From assembly GCA_963824935.1 (NCBI GenBank), contig CAWGRF010000011.1:112209-176208 (forward strand): a stretch of DNA of 64,000 bases, in the 5' to 3' direction. This document shows, piece by piece, positions 8,895-18,424 of this stretch. The notes below the pieces were generated by a model, which worked only from the letters and a program-made list of their open reading frames with translations, was not told the origin of the DNA and did not search any database. Numbering within the stretch: position 1 is the stretch's first letter; the number at the start of each line of letters is the position of its first letter. Origin of the DNA: JACCZX01 sp963824935. Lineage in GTDB: Bacteria > Pseudomonadota > Gammaproteobacteria > Burkholderiales > Burkholderiaceae_F. Both the position numbers and the translations under genes were made by a program.

Positions 8895-9281
8895 ATGATT
8901 CGTCGACGCTCGTCCACGCAGATCACACTCGTACTGATAGGCACTGCCGCGCTGGCAGGATGCGGCCAGCAACCGACGCCGATGGCGCGCGATCACTACG
9001 CGTCGCTCGAGGACTGCGCCGCTGATTGGGGCCGTCCGGAAAGCTGCGAACGTGTGCAAAGCTCCGGCCGTCCGGGCGGCGGCTTCGTGTTTTGGGGTCC
9101 GCCGTACGCGTACAACGCTCGCGATCGGATCCGCAACGATGCGTTAAGCGACGCGCGCCGCTCCGGCAGCTCGAGTCTGGTGGATCCGACACGTCAGGGG
9201 CGATCGATCGGCACGACGATGGCGCCGACATCGCGCGGCGGCTTTGGCTCATCGTCACGCTCGTATTCCGTTGGCACCTGA
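8895..9281 (+). CDS. YgiB-like lipoprotein (DUF1190 family)
   Basis: 128 aa with a lipoprotein signal: a basic start (MIRRRSSTQ), a hydrophobic stretch and the lipobox LAGC near residue 21. The mature part has DHYASLEDCAADWG and a Gly/Ser-rich tail (SRGGFGSSSRSYS), the usual YgiB layout. The stop overlaps the start of the YgiC-like gene (TGATG), the same pairing as ygiB-ygiC in E. coli. Function is unknown; envelope location is predicted. An in-frame GTG at 8880 is less likely. Confidence 0.75.
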   Translation: MIRRRSSTQITLVLIGTAALAGCGQQPTPMARDHYASLEDCAADWGRPESCERVQSSGRPGGGFVFWGPPYAYNARDRIRNDALSDARRSGSSSLVDPTRQGRSIGTTMAPTSRGGFGSSSRSYSVGT

Positions 9282-10432
9282 TGCGGCGCGAACTGCTCGC
9301 GCCTCGATCGGCCTGGCAGCACGACATGGAGTCCATCGGTTTTCACTACCACACGATCGATGGAACCTACTGGGACGAATCGCGCTGCTACGTGTTCACC
9401 GAGTCCGAGATCGATCAACTTGAAAGTGCGAGCGCCGAGCTGCACGAGATGGCGCTCAATGCCGCGCAACAGGTGATTGGAAGCGAGCGTTACGAAGAAT
9501 TTGCGATCCCGCGTGAGTGGGTGCCGGTAATCGAAAGGAGTTGGGATGCGTATCGAGCCGGTCGTGCCGACGGTTACACGCTGTTCGGGCGGATGGATTT
9601 GTCGTATGACGGTGTCGCGCCGCCGAAGCTGCTCGAATACAACGCCGATACGCCGACCGCGTGCCTGGAAGCAAGCGTTGCGCAGTGGCATTGGTTGCAG
9701 GCGGTGCGTCCCGATGGCGATCAGTTCAATTCACTGCACGAAAAGCTGATTGATGCGTGGAAAGCGCTACGCGAGTCAACGGGCGAAGCGTCGGGAGAAA
9801 TGCGTCTGCACTTCGCCGGCGTCGCCGATAGCGAGGAAGACTGGGGCAATCTCGACTATCTGCGCGACACGGCGATTCAGGCGGGTTGGCAGACGTTTGC
9901 CCTGCCGATCGAACGCATCGGCTGGAACGGAGAAGACTTCGTCGACGAGTTCAATCTCCCAATCGAGCGCTTGTTCAAGCTGTATCCATGGGAATGGCTG
10001 GTGCGGGAAGACTTCGGTCCGGCGCTGCTCGCGAGTCCTATGCAGGTGATCGAGCCCGCATGGAAGATGCTGCTATCGAACAAGTCACTGCTGGTAGTGC
10101 TATGGGAGCTTTATCCGCAGCATCCGAACCTGTTACCCGCCTATTACGAGCCCGCGTCGGTTGGATCGCGTTACGTGAAGAAACCAAAGCTCGCGCGTGA
10201 GGGCGCCAACGTGTCGCTGATCGACGGTGTGTCCGTCGAGGCGACCGCGGGCGATTACGGCGCCGAAGGTTTCGTCTATCAGGCAGCGGCGCCGCTTGCG
10301 CGCTTCGGCGATGATTACGCGTTGCTTGGTTCATGGATTGTCGGCGACAAACCCGCCGGCATCGGCATCCGCGAAGACACGTCTGCAATAACACGCAACA
10401 CGAGCCGTTTCGTGCCGCATTATTTCGAGTAG
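9281..10432 (+). CDS. YgiC-like ATP-grasp protein (glutathionylspermidine synthase family)
   Basis: 383 aa, close to E. coli YgiC/YjfC. Family blocks: WDESRCYVFTESEID, GRMDLSYDG, LLEYNADTPTACLE, NLDYLRDTAIQAGW, LYPWEWLVREDFG and, near the end, AEGFVYQAAAPLARF. The fold is that of the C-terminal synthetase domain of glutathionylspermidine synthase, so ATP-dependent peptide-bond formation is expected, but the real substrate is not known. There is no amidase domain. Coupled to the YgiB-like gene and followed 21 nt later by a DUF350 membrane protein. Confidence 0.88.
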   Translation: MRRELLAPRSAWQHDMESIGFHYHTIDGTYWDESRCYVFTESEIDQLESASAELHEMALNAAQQVIGSERYEEFAIPREWVPVIERSWDAYRAGRADGYTLFGRMDLSYDGVAPPKLLEYNADTPTACLEASVAQWHWLQAVRPDGDQFNSLHEKLIDAWKALRESTGEASGEMRLHFAGVADSEEDWGNLDYLRDTAIQAGWQTFALPIERIGWNGEDFVDEFNLPIERLFKLYPWEWLVREDFGPALLASPMQVIEPAWKMLLSNKSLLVVLWELYPQHPNLLPAYYEPASVGSRYVKKPKLAREGANVSLIDGVSVEATAGDYGAEGFVYQAAAPLARFGDDYALLGSWIVGDKPAGIGIREDTSAITRNTSRFVPHYFE

Positions 10433-10453
10433 AAGAAAACGAGGAGAGGCGCA

Positions 10454-10867
10454 ATGAGAAACACCGCGTTCGAAACCCTGTCGGGACTGCCGTACTTCGC
10501 CGCGTACTTTGGCATTGCGCTGGTGCTGCTAACGCTGTGCTTGGCGATCTACGTGACGATCACGCCGTATCCGGAGATACGACTGATTCGCGAAGGCAAC
10601 GTTGCCGCGGCGACGAGCCTTGGTGGAGTGTTGATCGGATTCGCGTTGCCGCTCGCCAGTGTGGTGATCAATAGCGTGTCGCTGCTCGACATGCTGTTGT
10701 GGTCTGCGGTCGCTCTGGTGGTCCAATTAGTTGCGTTCGCGGGCGTGCGGTTGATGGTGCCCGAAATCGCCCGGCACGTACGCGAAGGGCAGGTCTCGAG
10801 TGGGATCTTTGTCGGCGCGGTGGCGATCGCGCTTGGGATTCTTAACGCGGCGTCGATGACTTACTAG
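10454..10867 (+). CDS. DUF350 membrane protein (YjfL-like)
   Basis: 137 aa with four hydrophobic helices, the DUF350/UPF0719 layout: GLPYFAAYFGIALVLLTLCL, TPYPEIRLIREGN, a GGVLIGFALPLASVV helix and GAVAIALGILNAAS near the end. A good ribosome-binding site (GAGGAGAGG) lies just before ATG 10454. DUF350 proteins sit next to YgiC/YjfC-type ATP-grasp proteins in other genomes. Function unknown. The 3' end overlaps convergent xdhC by 4 nt. Confidence 0.85.
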   Translation: MRNTAFETLSGLPYFAAYFGIALVLLTLCLAIYVTITPYPEIRLIREGNVAAATSLGGVLIGFALPLASVVINSVSLLDMLLWSAVALVVQLVAFAGVRLMVPEIARHVREGQVSSGIFVGAVAIALGILNAASMTY

Positions 10868-11832
10868 CCGACGCGGACCGGCGTTTCTATGCGATAGCCG
10901 TACTTCACCGCCGTCATCTCTGTGATGATCGATGCAGCGATTTCGGGCGGTGTACGCGCACCATTCTTCAATCCAACCGGTCCGTGCAACCGCTTCAGTT
11001 GCTCGTCGGTGACACCGAACTCCTTCAGCCGCTCCTTGCGCAGCGCCTGATTGCGCAGCGAACCGATCGCGCCGACGTAAAACGCAGCGGATTTAAGCGC
11101 TTCGATCAATGCCATGTCATCGAGCTTTGGGTCATGCGTCAACGCGACAACCGCAGTGTGCTTATCGGGCTTGATCTCGAGCACGGTGTCATCCGGCATC
11201 GTGCGTACCAGTTCGGTGCCCGGCACCGACCAGCTATCGGCGTACTCGCTGCGCGGATCGCAAACCACGACGTGGTACTCGCAGGCGAGCGCCATTTGCG
11301 CCACGTAGTGCGTTAGCTGGCCCGCGCCGATCGCGAGCAGCCGCCAGCGCGGGCCGTGCGCAGTCACAAGCTTGTCATCGTCGCAATCGAGTACATCGGT
11401 GCCATCGCTGTCTTCGAGCGTTACGCTGCCGCTCGCTAGATCGAGCGTGCGACGTGTATGCCGTCCAGCGACCACCTGAGCCAGCAGATCGTCAATCTTC
11501 GACGCCGTGGACAGTGGTTCCAGCACGAGCTCGATCGTGCCGCCGCAGGGCAGGCCGAAGCGGAACGCTTCGTCGGCCGTCACGCCGTATTTGACGCGCT
11601 GCGGCAGCCGGGCTGCAAGCGCCTTGCGTCGAATCCGCTCGACCAGGTCATCCTCAATGCAGCCGCCGGAAACGGAGCCGACGATCAAGCCGTCGTCCCG
11701 CACGGCAACCAGCGAGCCTACCGGCCGCGGCGCCGATCCCCACGTGCGCACGACTGTGCCGAGCACGGCGCCATTGCCCGCGCGCAGCCATTCATCAGCC
11801 TTTCTCAGTACTTGCAGATCGACGCTGTCCAT
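10864..11832 (-). CDS. xdhC: XdhC/CoxI family molybdenum-cofactor insertion protein
   Basis: Family proteins bind and protect Mo cofactor and promote its sulfuration and insertion into xanthine dehydrogenase/CODH-type enzymes. 322 aa: an N-terminal XdhC domain with GSAPRPVGSLVAV and GSVSGGCIEDDLVER, then a C-terminal Rossmann domain with LLAIGAGQLTHYVAQMA and GAIGSLRNQALRKERL. It lies divergently 127 nt from coxS, fitting a role in maturing that enzyme. Confidence 0.9.
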   Translation of the reverse strand: MDSVDLQVLRKADEWLRAGNGAVLGTVVRTWGSAPRPVGSLVAVRDDGLIVGSVSGGCIEDDLVERIRRKALAARLPQRVKYGVTADEAFRFGLPCGGTIELVLEPLSTASKIDDLLAQVVAGRHTRRTLDLASGSVTLEDSDGTDVLDCDDDKLVTAHGPRWRLLAIGAGQLTHYVAQMALACEYHVVVCDPRSEYADSWSVPGTELVRTMPDDTVLEIKPDKHTAVVALTHDPKLDDMALIEALKSAAFYVGAIGSLRNQALRKERLKEFGVTDEQLKRLHGPVGLKNGARTPPEIAASIITEMTAVKYGYRIETPVRVG

Positions 11833-11959
11833 CGGTGCAGTTTAGAGGGCGCACCGCCGATGCGTCATGCGCACTTGCCTTGCTTAAGTCGTCGCGGGTA
11901 ACCTCAACACTCGCGCCGAAGAAAAACAACCTGGCGCTGACGTAGAACAGGGAGACGAT

Positions 11960-12427
11960 ATGACTGCCGCAATTTCGCTGCGGGTCAACGGCAGAGCCGT
12001 CACGGCTGACGTTGATCCCGCGACTCTGCTCGTCACATTCCTGCGCGAGCATCTGCAACTAACCGGCACCCATGTCGGTTGCGATACCGCGCAATGCGGC
12101 GCCTGCACCGTGCACATCGATGGTCGTGCGGTGAAGAGCTGCAACGTGCTGGTGGCGCAGGTCGCTGGCGCCGAGGTCACGACGATCGAAGGCATCACGC
12201 CGGCCGACGGGCTACACCCGATGCAGGCTGCGTTCAAGGCGTGCCACGGCCTGCAGTGCGGCTTTTGCACACCCGGCATGGTGATGAGCGCGCTCGATCT
12301 GGTGCAACACCATCCGCATGCGAATGAGGCCGAGATTCGCGCGGGGCTCGAAGGCAACTTCTGCCGCTGCACCGGGTATCAGAACATCGTCAAGGCTGTC
12401 GCGCAGGGCGCGGCGGCGATGAAGTAG
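11960..12427 (+). CDS. coxS: CoxS, molybdenum hydroxylase small [2Fe-2S] subunit
   Basis: Electron-transfer subunit of a CODH/xanthine-oxidase-type enzyme. 155 aa. The N-terminal plant-type ferredoxin motif is GCDTAQCGACTVHIDG with a further Cys in VKSCNVL; the C-terminal cluster site is GLQCGFCTPGM and NFCRCTGYQN. Starts at ATG 11960 after GGGAG. Nine nt separate it from coxL, so the two are co-transcribed. Confidence 0.95.
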   Translation: MTAAISLRVNGRAVTADVDPATLLVTFLREHLQLTGTHVGCDTAQCGACTVHIDGRAVKSCNVLVAQVAGAEVTTIEGITPADGLHPMQAAFKACHGLQCGFCTPGMVMSALDLVQHHPHANEAEIRAGLEGNFCRCTGYQNIVKAVAQGAAAMK

Positions 12428-12436
12428 GAGGCCGCG

Positions 12437-14800
12437 ATGAACGACAGAGCAGGCCTCGTGGGCCAATCCGTTGAACGCAAGGAGGACTACCGGTTCCTGA
12501 CCGGCGGCGGCCAGTTCACCGACGACATCACCTTGCCGCATCAGAGCTACGGTTACTTCTTGCGCAGCCCGCACGCGCATGCACGCATCCGCTCGATCGA
12601 CACAGCGGCGGCGAAGAGCGCGCCGGGTGTGTTGGGCGTGTTTACCGGCAAGGATATGGCGAGCGTCGGCGGGCTGCCGTGCGGCTGGCAGATCAACAAC
12701 ATCGACGGCACGCCGATGAAGGAGCCGAAACACGCGGTGCTGGCCGAGAACAAGGTCTGCTACGTCGGCGACCACGTCGCACTCGTCGTTGCCGAGACGC
12801 CGGCGCAGGCAAAGGCGGCCGCGAACCTGATCGACGTCGACTACGAAGTGCTGCCGGCGGTGGCCGACACCGCGAGCGCGGCCAAGAGCAAGACCGCCGT
12901 GCACGACATCGCGGCAAACAACATCTGCTACACGTGGGGCTGCGGCGACAAAGCCGCGACCGACGCGGCGTTCGCCAAGGCGGCGCACGTCACGAAACTT
13001 CAATTTGCGAACAACCGCCTGATTCCGAATGCGATCGAGCCACGCGCGGCCAACGCGTCATACTCGCGCGGCGATGATTCGTACACGCTGTATGTGTCCA
13101 ATCAGAACCCGCACGTCGAGCGGCTGCTGATGACGGCATTCGTGCTCGGCCTGCCCGAGCACAAGGTGCGCGTCGTCGCGCCCGATGTCGGCGGCGGCTT
13201 CGGCTCGAAGATTTACTTGTACGCGGAAGAAACGGCGCTGGTGTGGGCCAGCAAGCGAGTCGGCCGGCCGATCAAGTGGACCGCCGAGCGTAGCGAAGCG
13301 TTTTTATCGGACGCGCATGGCCGCGACCATGTGACCAGCGCCGAGCTCGCGCTCGACAAGGACGGCAAATTTCTTGCGCTGCGCGTGCACACGACTGCCA
13401 ACCTGGGCGCGTACCTGTCGACCTTTGCGTCGTGCGTTCCGACGATTCTCTATGCGACGCTGCTCGCGGGGCAGTACACGACGCCGGCCATCTATTGCGA
13501 AGTGCAGGCGGTGTTCACCAACACCGCACCGGTCGATGCCTACCGTGGTGCCGGCCGGCCCGAGGCGACCTACGTCGTCGAACGCATCGTCGAAACGGCG
13601 GCGCGCGAGATGAAGATCGATCCGGCCGAACTGCGGCGTCGCAACTTCATCAAATCGTTTCCGTACGCGACGCCGGTCGGCTTGAACTACGACACTGGCG
13701 ACTATGAAGCGACGCTGAAACGCGCGATCGAGCTCGCGGACGTCAAGGGCTTTGCGGCGCGCAAGGCTGAAAGCAGCAAGCGCGGCATGCTGCGCGGGCT
13801 CGGTTACTCCTGCTATATCGAAGCATGTGGACTCGCGCCGTCGAATATCGCCGGCGCGCTCGGCGCACGCGCGGGCCTGTTCGAAGCCGGCGAGGTGCGC
13901 GTGCATCCGACCGGCAAGGTGACCGTATTTACCGGCTCGCATTCGCACGGCCAGGGCCACGAGACGACGTTCGCGCAGGTGGTCGCCGATAGGCTCGGCA
14001 TCTCGATCGATGACGTCGATATCCAGCACGGCGACACCGGCAAGATCCTGTTCGGCATGGGCACCTACGGCTCGCGTTCGATTGCGGTCGGCGGCACCGC
14101 GATCGTCAAGGCGCTCGACAAAGTGATCGCCAAGGGCAAGAAGATCGCCGCGCACTTGCTGGAAGCCAGTGATGCCGACATCGAGTTCGCCAACGGAGCG
14201 TTCGGAGTCGTGGGCACCGATCGCAAGAAGGCATTCGCGGAAGTGTCGTTGGCGGCGTACGTACCGCACAACTATCCGTTGGACAAGCTCGAGCCGGGCT
14301 TGAACGAGAACGCGTTCTACGACCCGACCAACTTCACCTATCCAGCCGGCTCGTATGTGTGCGAGGTCGAAGTCGATCCGGATACCGGCGTTGTGCGTAT
14401 CGATCGCTTTACCGCGTGCGATGACTTCGGCAACGTGATCAACCCGATGATCGTCGAAGGCCAGGTGCACGGCGGACTCGCGCAAGGCATCGGGCAAGCG
14501 CTGTTCGAGCACGGCATCTATAACGAAGATGGGCAGCTCGTGACCGGATCGTTGATGGACTATGCGCTGCCACGCGCCGACGATCTGCCGAGTTTTGCGG
14601 TCGAGACCGTGAAGGGCACACCCTGCACGCACAATCCGCTCGGCGTCAAGGGCTGCGGTGAGGCAGGCGCGATCGGCTCGCCGGCCGCAGTGATGAACGC
14701 GGTCACCGACGCGCTCGCGCATCTCGGGATCAAGGATGTGCCGATGCCGGCTACACCGCACACGGTGTGGAAAGCGATTCGCGCGGCGACCAGACACTGA
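12437..14800 (+). CDS. coxL: CoxL-type large Mo-binding subunit, form II
   Basis: Catalytic subunit of a Mo-MCD hydroxylase, 787 aa. Visible blocks: PDVGGGFGSKIYLYAEE, an active-site loop reading AYRGAGR at about residues 367-373, SHGQGHETTFAQV, and the C-terminal GVKGCGEAGAIG with the catalytic Glu. True form I CO dehydrogenases carry AYRCSFR with the Cys that binds Cu; AYRGAGR marks form II. CO oxidation should therefore not be assumed; the natural substrate may be another small molecule. Confidence 0.93.
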   Translation: MNDRAGLVGQSVERKEDYRFLTGGGQFTDDITLPHQSYGYFLRSPHAHARIRSIDTAAAKSAPGVLGVFTGKDMASVGGLPCGWQINNIDGTPMKEPKHAVLAENKVCYVGDHVALVVAETPAQAKAAANLIDVDYEVLPAVADTASAAKSKTAVHDIAANNICYTWGCGDKAATDAAFAKAAHVTKLQFANNRLIPNAIEPRAANASYSRGDDSYTLYVSNQNPHVERLLMTAFVLGLPEHKVRVVAPDVGGGFGSKIYLYAEETALVWASKRVGRPIKWTAERSEAFLSDAHGRDHVTSAELALDKDGKFLALRVHTTANLGAYLSTFASCVPTILYATLLAGQYTTPAIYCEVQAVFTNTAPVDAYRGAGRPEATYVVERIVETAAREMKIDPAELRRRNFIKSFPYATPVGLNYDTGDYEATLKRAIELADVKGFAARKAESSKRGMLRGLGYSCYIEACGLAPSNIAGALGARAGLFEAGEVRVHPTGKVTVFTGSHSHGQGHETTFAQVVADRLGISIDDVDIQHGDTGKILFGMGTYGSRSIAVGGTAIVKALDKVIAKGKKIAAHLLEASDADIEFANGAFGVVGTDRKKAFAEVSLAAYVPHNYPLDKLEPGLNENAFYDPTNFTYPAGSYVCEVEVDPDTGVVRIDRFTACDDFGNVINPMIVEGQVHGGLAQGIGQALFEHGIYNEDGQLVTGSLMDYALPRADDLPSFAVETVKGTPCTHNPLGVKGCGEAGAIGSPAAVMNAVTDALAHLGIKDVPMPATPHTVWKAIRAATRH

Positions 14801-14810
14801 GGAGATACGT

Positions 14811-15650
14811 ATGGAAGCGATGCACTATCACCGTCCGTCCTCGGTTGCCGAGGCGGTGAAACTGGCCGGCGCGCACAGCGACGATCGGTTGCTCGCGGGC
14901 GGCCAGACCATGCTGCCTTCGGTGCGGCTTGGGTTGTTGGCGCCGTCCGGCTGGATCGATCTCGCCGGGATTGCGGAGCTGAAAGGCGTTCGCGTCGAGG
15001 GCAACAACATTGTGATTGGCAGCATGACGACGCACGAGGCGGTTGCCGCCGCGCCAGAGGTACGCAAACGCATAGCGGCGCTGGCTCAATTGGCGGCGGG
15101 CATCGGCGATAAGCAAGTGCGCAATCGCGGAACAATCGGCGGTTCGCTCGCGAACAGCGATCCGGCCGCGTGTTATCCGGCTGCGGTGCTGGGGCTGGGT
15201 GCGACGGTGCAGACCGATCGCCGCACGATCGCTGCCGACGAGTTTTTCAAAGGCCTTTTCGAAACCGCCTTGGCGCCAAGCGAAATCATCACCGCGGTGC
15301 GCTTCCCGGTGCCGGAGAAGGCCGCCTATATCAAGTTCAGACAACCGGCTTCGCGCTTCGCGCTCGTCGGCGTATTCGTTGCCAAGACCGCGAGCGGCGT
15401 TCGCGTTGCAGTAACCGGTGCCGGTCCGTGCGCGTTTCGCGTCAAGCCGCTCGAGGACAAACTCAACGCGAAATTCGCTGCCGAGAGCTGCGATGGCGTG
15501 TCGATACCGGCGACGGGGCTCAACAATGACGTGCACGGTAGCGCCGAGTACCGGGCACATCTGATCGTCGTGCTGGCGAAGCGAGCAGTTAGCGAAGCGC
15601 TATCGCAAAAAGAAGTCCAGCACCGCATGGAAGCGGAGCTCGCTCAGTGA
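14811..15650 (+). CDS. coxM: CoxM, FAD-binding medium subunit
   Basis: FAD subunit that passes electrons from the [2Fe-2S] clusters to the acceptor. 279 aa. FAD motifs LLAGGQTMLPSVRLG and RNRGTIGGSLANSDPA are present, and the C-terminal CO_deh_flav_C domain follows. ATG 14811 has GAGGAGA upstream and lies 10 nt after the coxL stop. The S-L-M order differs from the M-S-L order of classic cox operons. Confidence 0.94.
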   Translation: MEAMHYHRPSSVAEAVKLAGAHSDDRLLAGGQTMLPSVRLGLLAPSGWIDLAGIAELKGVRVEGNNIVIGSMTTHEAVAAAPEVRKRIAALAQLAAGIGDKQVRNRGTIGGSLANSDPAACYPAAVLGLGATVQTDRRTIAADEFFKGLFETALAPSEIITAVRFPVPEKAAYIKFRQPASRFALVGVFVAKTASGVRVAVTGAGPCAFRVKPLEDKLNAKFAAESCDGVSIPATGLNNDVHGSAEYRAHLIVVLAKRAVSEALSQKEVQHRMEAELAQ

Positions 15651-15707
15651 TCGGTTAAATCATGGAAGCACAGCAGCAGCACCGCAGCCGATTGATCGAT
15701 CACGTGC

Positions 15708-16640
15708 ATGGCGGCTAATGCGCTACCCGTGTCAATCGATGGAACGGCGAGCCTGCTTGTCGAGAACAATTATGTAGCTGATCGGTCGCTGGCCACCGCA
15801 GTGTTTCTCGCGCTCAAGCTGCAGCGGCCGCTGTTTCTCGAAGGTGAGCCGGGTACCGGCAAGACCGAAATCGCGAAGGTGCTGGCAGTTGCGCTCGGCG
15901 CCGAGTTGATTCGACTGCAGTGCTACGAAGGGCTCGACATCCACGGTGCGGCGTACGAATGGAACTATGCGCAGCAGATGTTGGAGATTCGGTTAGCCGA
16001 AGCTGCCGGCGAGTCGCGTGACCGCATCGCGCAGGGGCTTTTTACCGAGCGCTTTCTGATCGAGCGCCCGCTGCTCGCGTCGCTTCGGCCCAGGCCCCAC
16101 TTGGGTGAGCCTCCGCCGGTCTTGTTGATCGATGAGATCGACCGCGCCGACGAGCCGTTCGAGGCGTACCTGCTTGAAGTGCTCGCCGATTTCCAGATCA
16201 CGATTCCGGAATGGAAGACCGTCAAGGCGGAGCGACCGCCGATCGTGGTGATCACATCGAACCGCACGCGCGAAGTGCATGACGCGGTCAAGCGGCGCTG
16301 CTTGTATCACTGGGTCGATTACCCGTCGGCCGCACGCGAGCTCGAAATCCTGCGCCGGCGTGTGCCCGATGCACAGCAGATGCTGTCGCGCCAGGTGGTT
16401 GCGTTCGTGCAGGAGCTGCGTCGTATCGAGCTCTACAAATTGCCTGGCGTCGCCGAGACGATCGAGTGGACCCGTGCCCTGCTCGCGCTGGATGCGGTCG
16501 TGCTCGAGCCGGAGACGGTCAACAACACGCTCGGCGTGCTGCTCAAGTATCAGGACGACATCGCGAAGATGCAGGGCAGCGAGGCCGCGCGGCTGCTTGA
16601 GCGCGTACGCAATGATGCGTTAGTGCAAGGCTCCGCTTGA
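15708..16640 (+). CDS. coxD: CoxD-like MoxR AAA+ ATPase
   Basis: MoxR-type AAA+ chaperone; CoxD acts in assembling the metal-sulfur centre of CO dehydrogenase. 310 aa with Walker A GEPGTGKTEIAK near residue 46, Walker B VLLIDEIDRADEPFE and sensor VITSNRTREVHDA. ATG 15708 follows coxM by 57 nt. Paired with a vWA protein (CoxE) directly downstream, the usual MoxR-vWA arrangement. Confidence 0.9.
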   Translation: MAANALPVSIDGTASLLVENNYVADRSLATAVFLALKLQRPLFLEGEPGTGKTEIAKVLAVALGAELIRLQCYEGLDIHGAAYEWNYAQQMLEIRLAEAAGESRDRIAQGLFTERFLIERPLLASLRPRPHLGEPPPVLLIDEIDRADEPFEAYLLEVLADFQITIPEWKTVKAERPPIVVITSNRTREVHDAVKRRCLYHWVDYPSAARELEILRRRVPDAQQMLSRQVVAFVQELRRIELYKLPGVAETIEWTRALLALDAVVLEPETVNNTLGVLLKYQDDIAKMQGSEAARLLERVRNDALVQGSA

Positions 16641-16646
16641 GCGCCG

Positions 16647-17865
16647 ATGGTTACCGCTGCCGCACTCGACGATCTGCCCGGCCGCCTGGCAGAGAACGTC
16701 GTGCACTTCGCGCGTGTGCTGCGCGGTGCCGGCCTGCCGATCGGAACCGACCGCGTGCTGCTTGCGTTCGACGCACTGCGCACAGCCGGCATCGCATCGC
16801 GCGGCGATCTGCACGCGGTATTGCGGGCCTGTTTGCTTAGTCGCGGTGAACAGCGCACGTTGTTCGACCAGGCGTTTCATATCTTCTGGCGCGATCCCGA
16901 TCTGCTCGGCCACATCATGCAGATGCTGCTGCCGCAGATGAAGGAGCGCGTCGCAGACACCAACGGTGCCGCAAAACCGCCGCCTCGCCGCTGCGCTTTT
17001 CGGGCCCTCGACTGCACCGTCGCAGTTGCGTGAAAGTCGTGTCGAGTTCGATGCTGCGCTCTCGTGGAGCGATCGGGAGCAGCTGCGCAAAGCCGACTTC
17101 GACACGATGAGTGCCGAGGAATGGGACGCCGCACAGCGCATGCTCGAGCGTTTACCTGCGCTGATCGCGCTGCGCGAGACGCGCCGTACGATCCCCGCGC
17201 ATCGAGGTCGGCGGCTCGATTTGCGGCAGATGTTGCGCAAAGGCGCTCGTCAAGGCGGCGAATACATGATGCCGGTGTGGAGGCAACGTCGGCTCCGACC
17301 CGAACCGTTGGTGGTGCTGGTCGACATCTCGGGCTCGATGAGCCGTTACTCGCGCATGTTCCTGCACTTCATGCATGCGCTGGTCAGCGGACGCACGGCT
17401 GCCGATCAACGCGTGCATACCTTTGTGTTTGGCACGCAGTTGACGCACATCACGCGGCAGCTTGCCGCGCGTGATCCCGACGATGCGCTAGCCGCGGTTG
17501 TCGATGCGGTCGACGACTGGTCGGGCGGCACGCGTATCGCAAGAGCGTTGCATGACTTCAACCTGCGCTGGGCAAGGCGCGTGTTGGCGAACGCACCGAC
17601 GGTGCTACTGATCACCGACGGGCTCGAACAAGGCGACATCGATCTGCTTAAACGAGAAGCCGAGCGACTGTCGAAGTCGTGCCGGCGGCTCATATGGCTG
17701 AATCCGCTGCTGCGTTATTCCGCCTTCGAACCCAAGGCGGCGGGCGTTGTAGCGCTGCTGCCGCACGTTGACATGTTTCTGCCGGTGCACAACCTCGAAT
17801 CCCTCGATCAGCTGATCTCGTCACTCGCTCACAACAGTGGGCGGGAGGTAATGCGATGGAACTGA
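16647..17865 (+). CDS. coxE: CoxE-like vWA-domain protein (one frameshift)
   Basis: Partner of the MoxR ATPase in enzyme maturation. Reconstructed length about 405 aa, normal for CoxE. The first frame gives MVTAAALDDLPGRLAENVV, then FHIFWRDPDLLGHIM; the second gives RRLAAALFGPS, YMMPVWRQRR and the vWA MIDAS motif DISGSMSRYSRM, then TDGLEQGDIDLL. The break lies at 16973-16976: an AAAA run read as AAA restores ...GAANRRLAAAL. The end overlaps coxG by 10 nt. Confidence 0.85.
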
Positions 17866-18407
17866 AACAAGAGCGCTCGGTGCCCGTGGAGCGCGCGATC
17901 GCGTGGGCTGCGTTGAACAATGTGGACGTGTTGAAAGCGGCGATGCCGGGCTGCGAGAGCATCACCTTAAGCGGAGCGGATACGTATGACGTTCGCGTCA
18001 ACGTTGCGATCGGACCGACAAAAATGCGATTCACCGGCACGTTGGCGCTAGCCGACGTGCAGCCGCCCGAGTCGTACACCCTACGCTTCAACATGCATGG
18101 TGCCGCCGGCTTTTCGCAGGGCGAAGCGCGTGTGCGGCTCGAAGCGCTCGATGGAACCACAAAGATGAGTTACCTCGTCAATGCATCAATCGGCGGCAAG
18201 CTGGCACAGATCGGTTCACGGCTGGTGGATGCAACGGCGGCCACGATCGCCGACAAATTCTTCGCGAATTTTGCGGCTGAACTCGCGGCACGGCACCCTG
18301 CGCCGCGCGCCGCAGAGCGCGCAACGCCGACGGTAGTCAGCCGCCGTCGGCCTCGTGCGCTGGCCAGCGTATGGCATTTCCTGAGACTCGTGTTCGGAGG
18401 AAGGTGA
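17856..18407 (+). CDS. coxG: CoxG family SRPBCC protein
   Basis: CoxG-type proteins of the START/SRPBCC fold, linked to membrane attachment of CO dehydrogenase. 183 aa: MELKQERSVPVERAIAW at the start, LKAAMPGCESI (conserved in the family), GPTKMRFTGTLALADV, and SYLVNASIGGKLAQIGSRLVD, then an Arg-rich tail. Overlaps coxE and is last in the cox operon. Confidence 0.88.
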   Translation: MELKQERSVPVERAIAWAALNNVDVLKAAMPGCESITLSGADTYDVRVNVAIGPTKMRFTGTLALADVQPPESYTLRFNMHGAAGFSQGEARVRLEALDGTTKMSYLVNASIGGKLAQIGSRLVDATAATIADKFFANFAAELAARHPAPRAAERATPTVVSRRRPRALASVWHFLRLVFGGR

Positions 18408-18424
18408 CGTATCGATCGCGCGGC

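Noticed and set aside
13304..14797. Open frame of 497 codons on the minus strand opposite coxL
   Set aside because: Arg/Asp/Val-rich shadow of coxL in a GC-rich genome; coxL has all family motifs on the other strand.
12437..14800. Calling the cluster an aerobic CO dehydrogenase
   Set aside because: The active-site loop is AYRGAGR (form II) and lacks the Cys of the CO-specific AYRCSFR loop.
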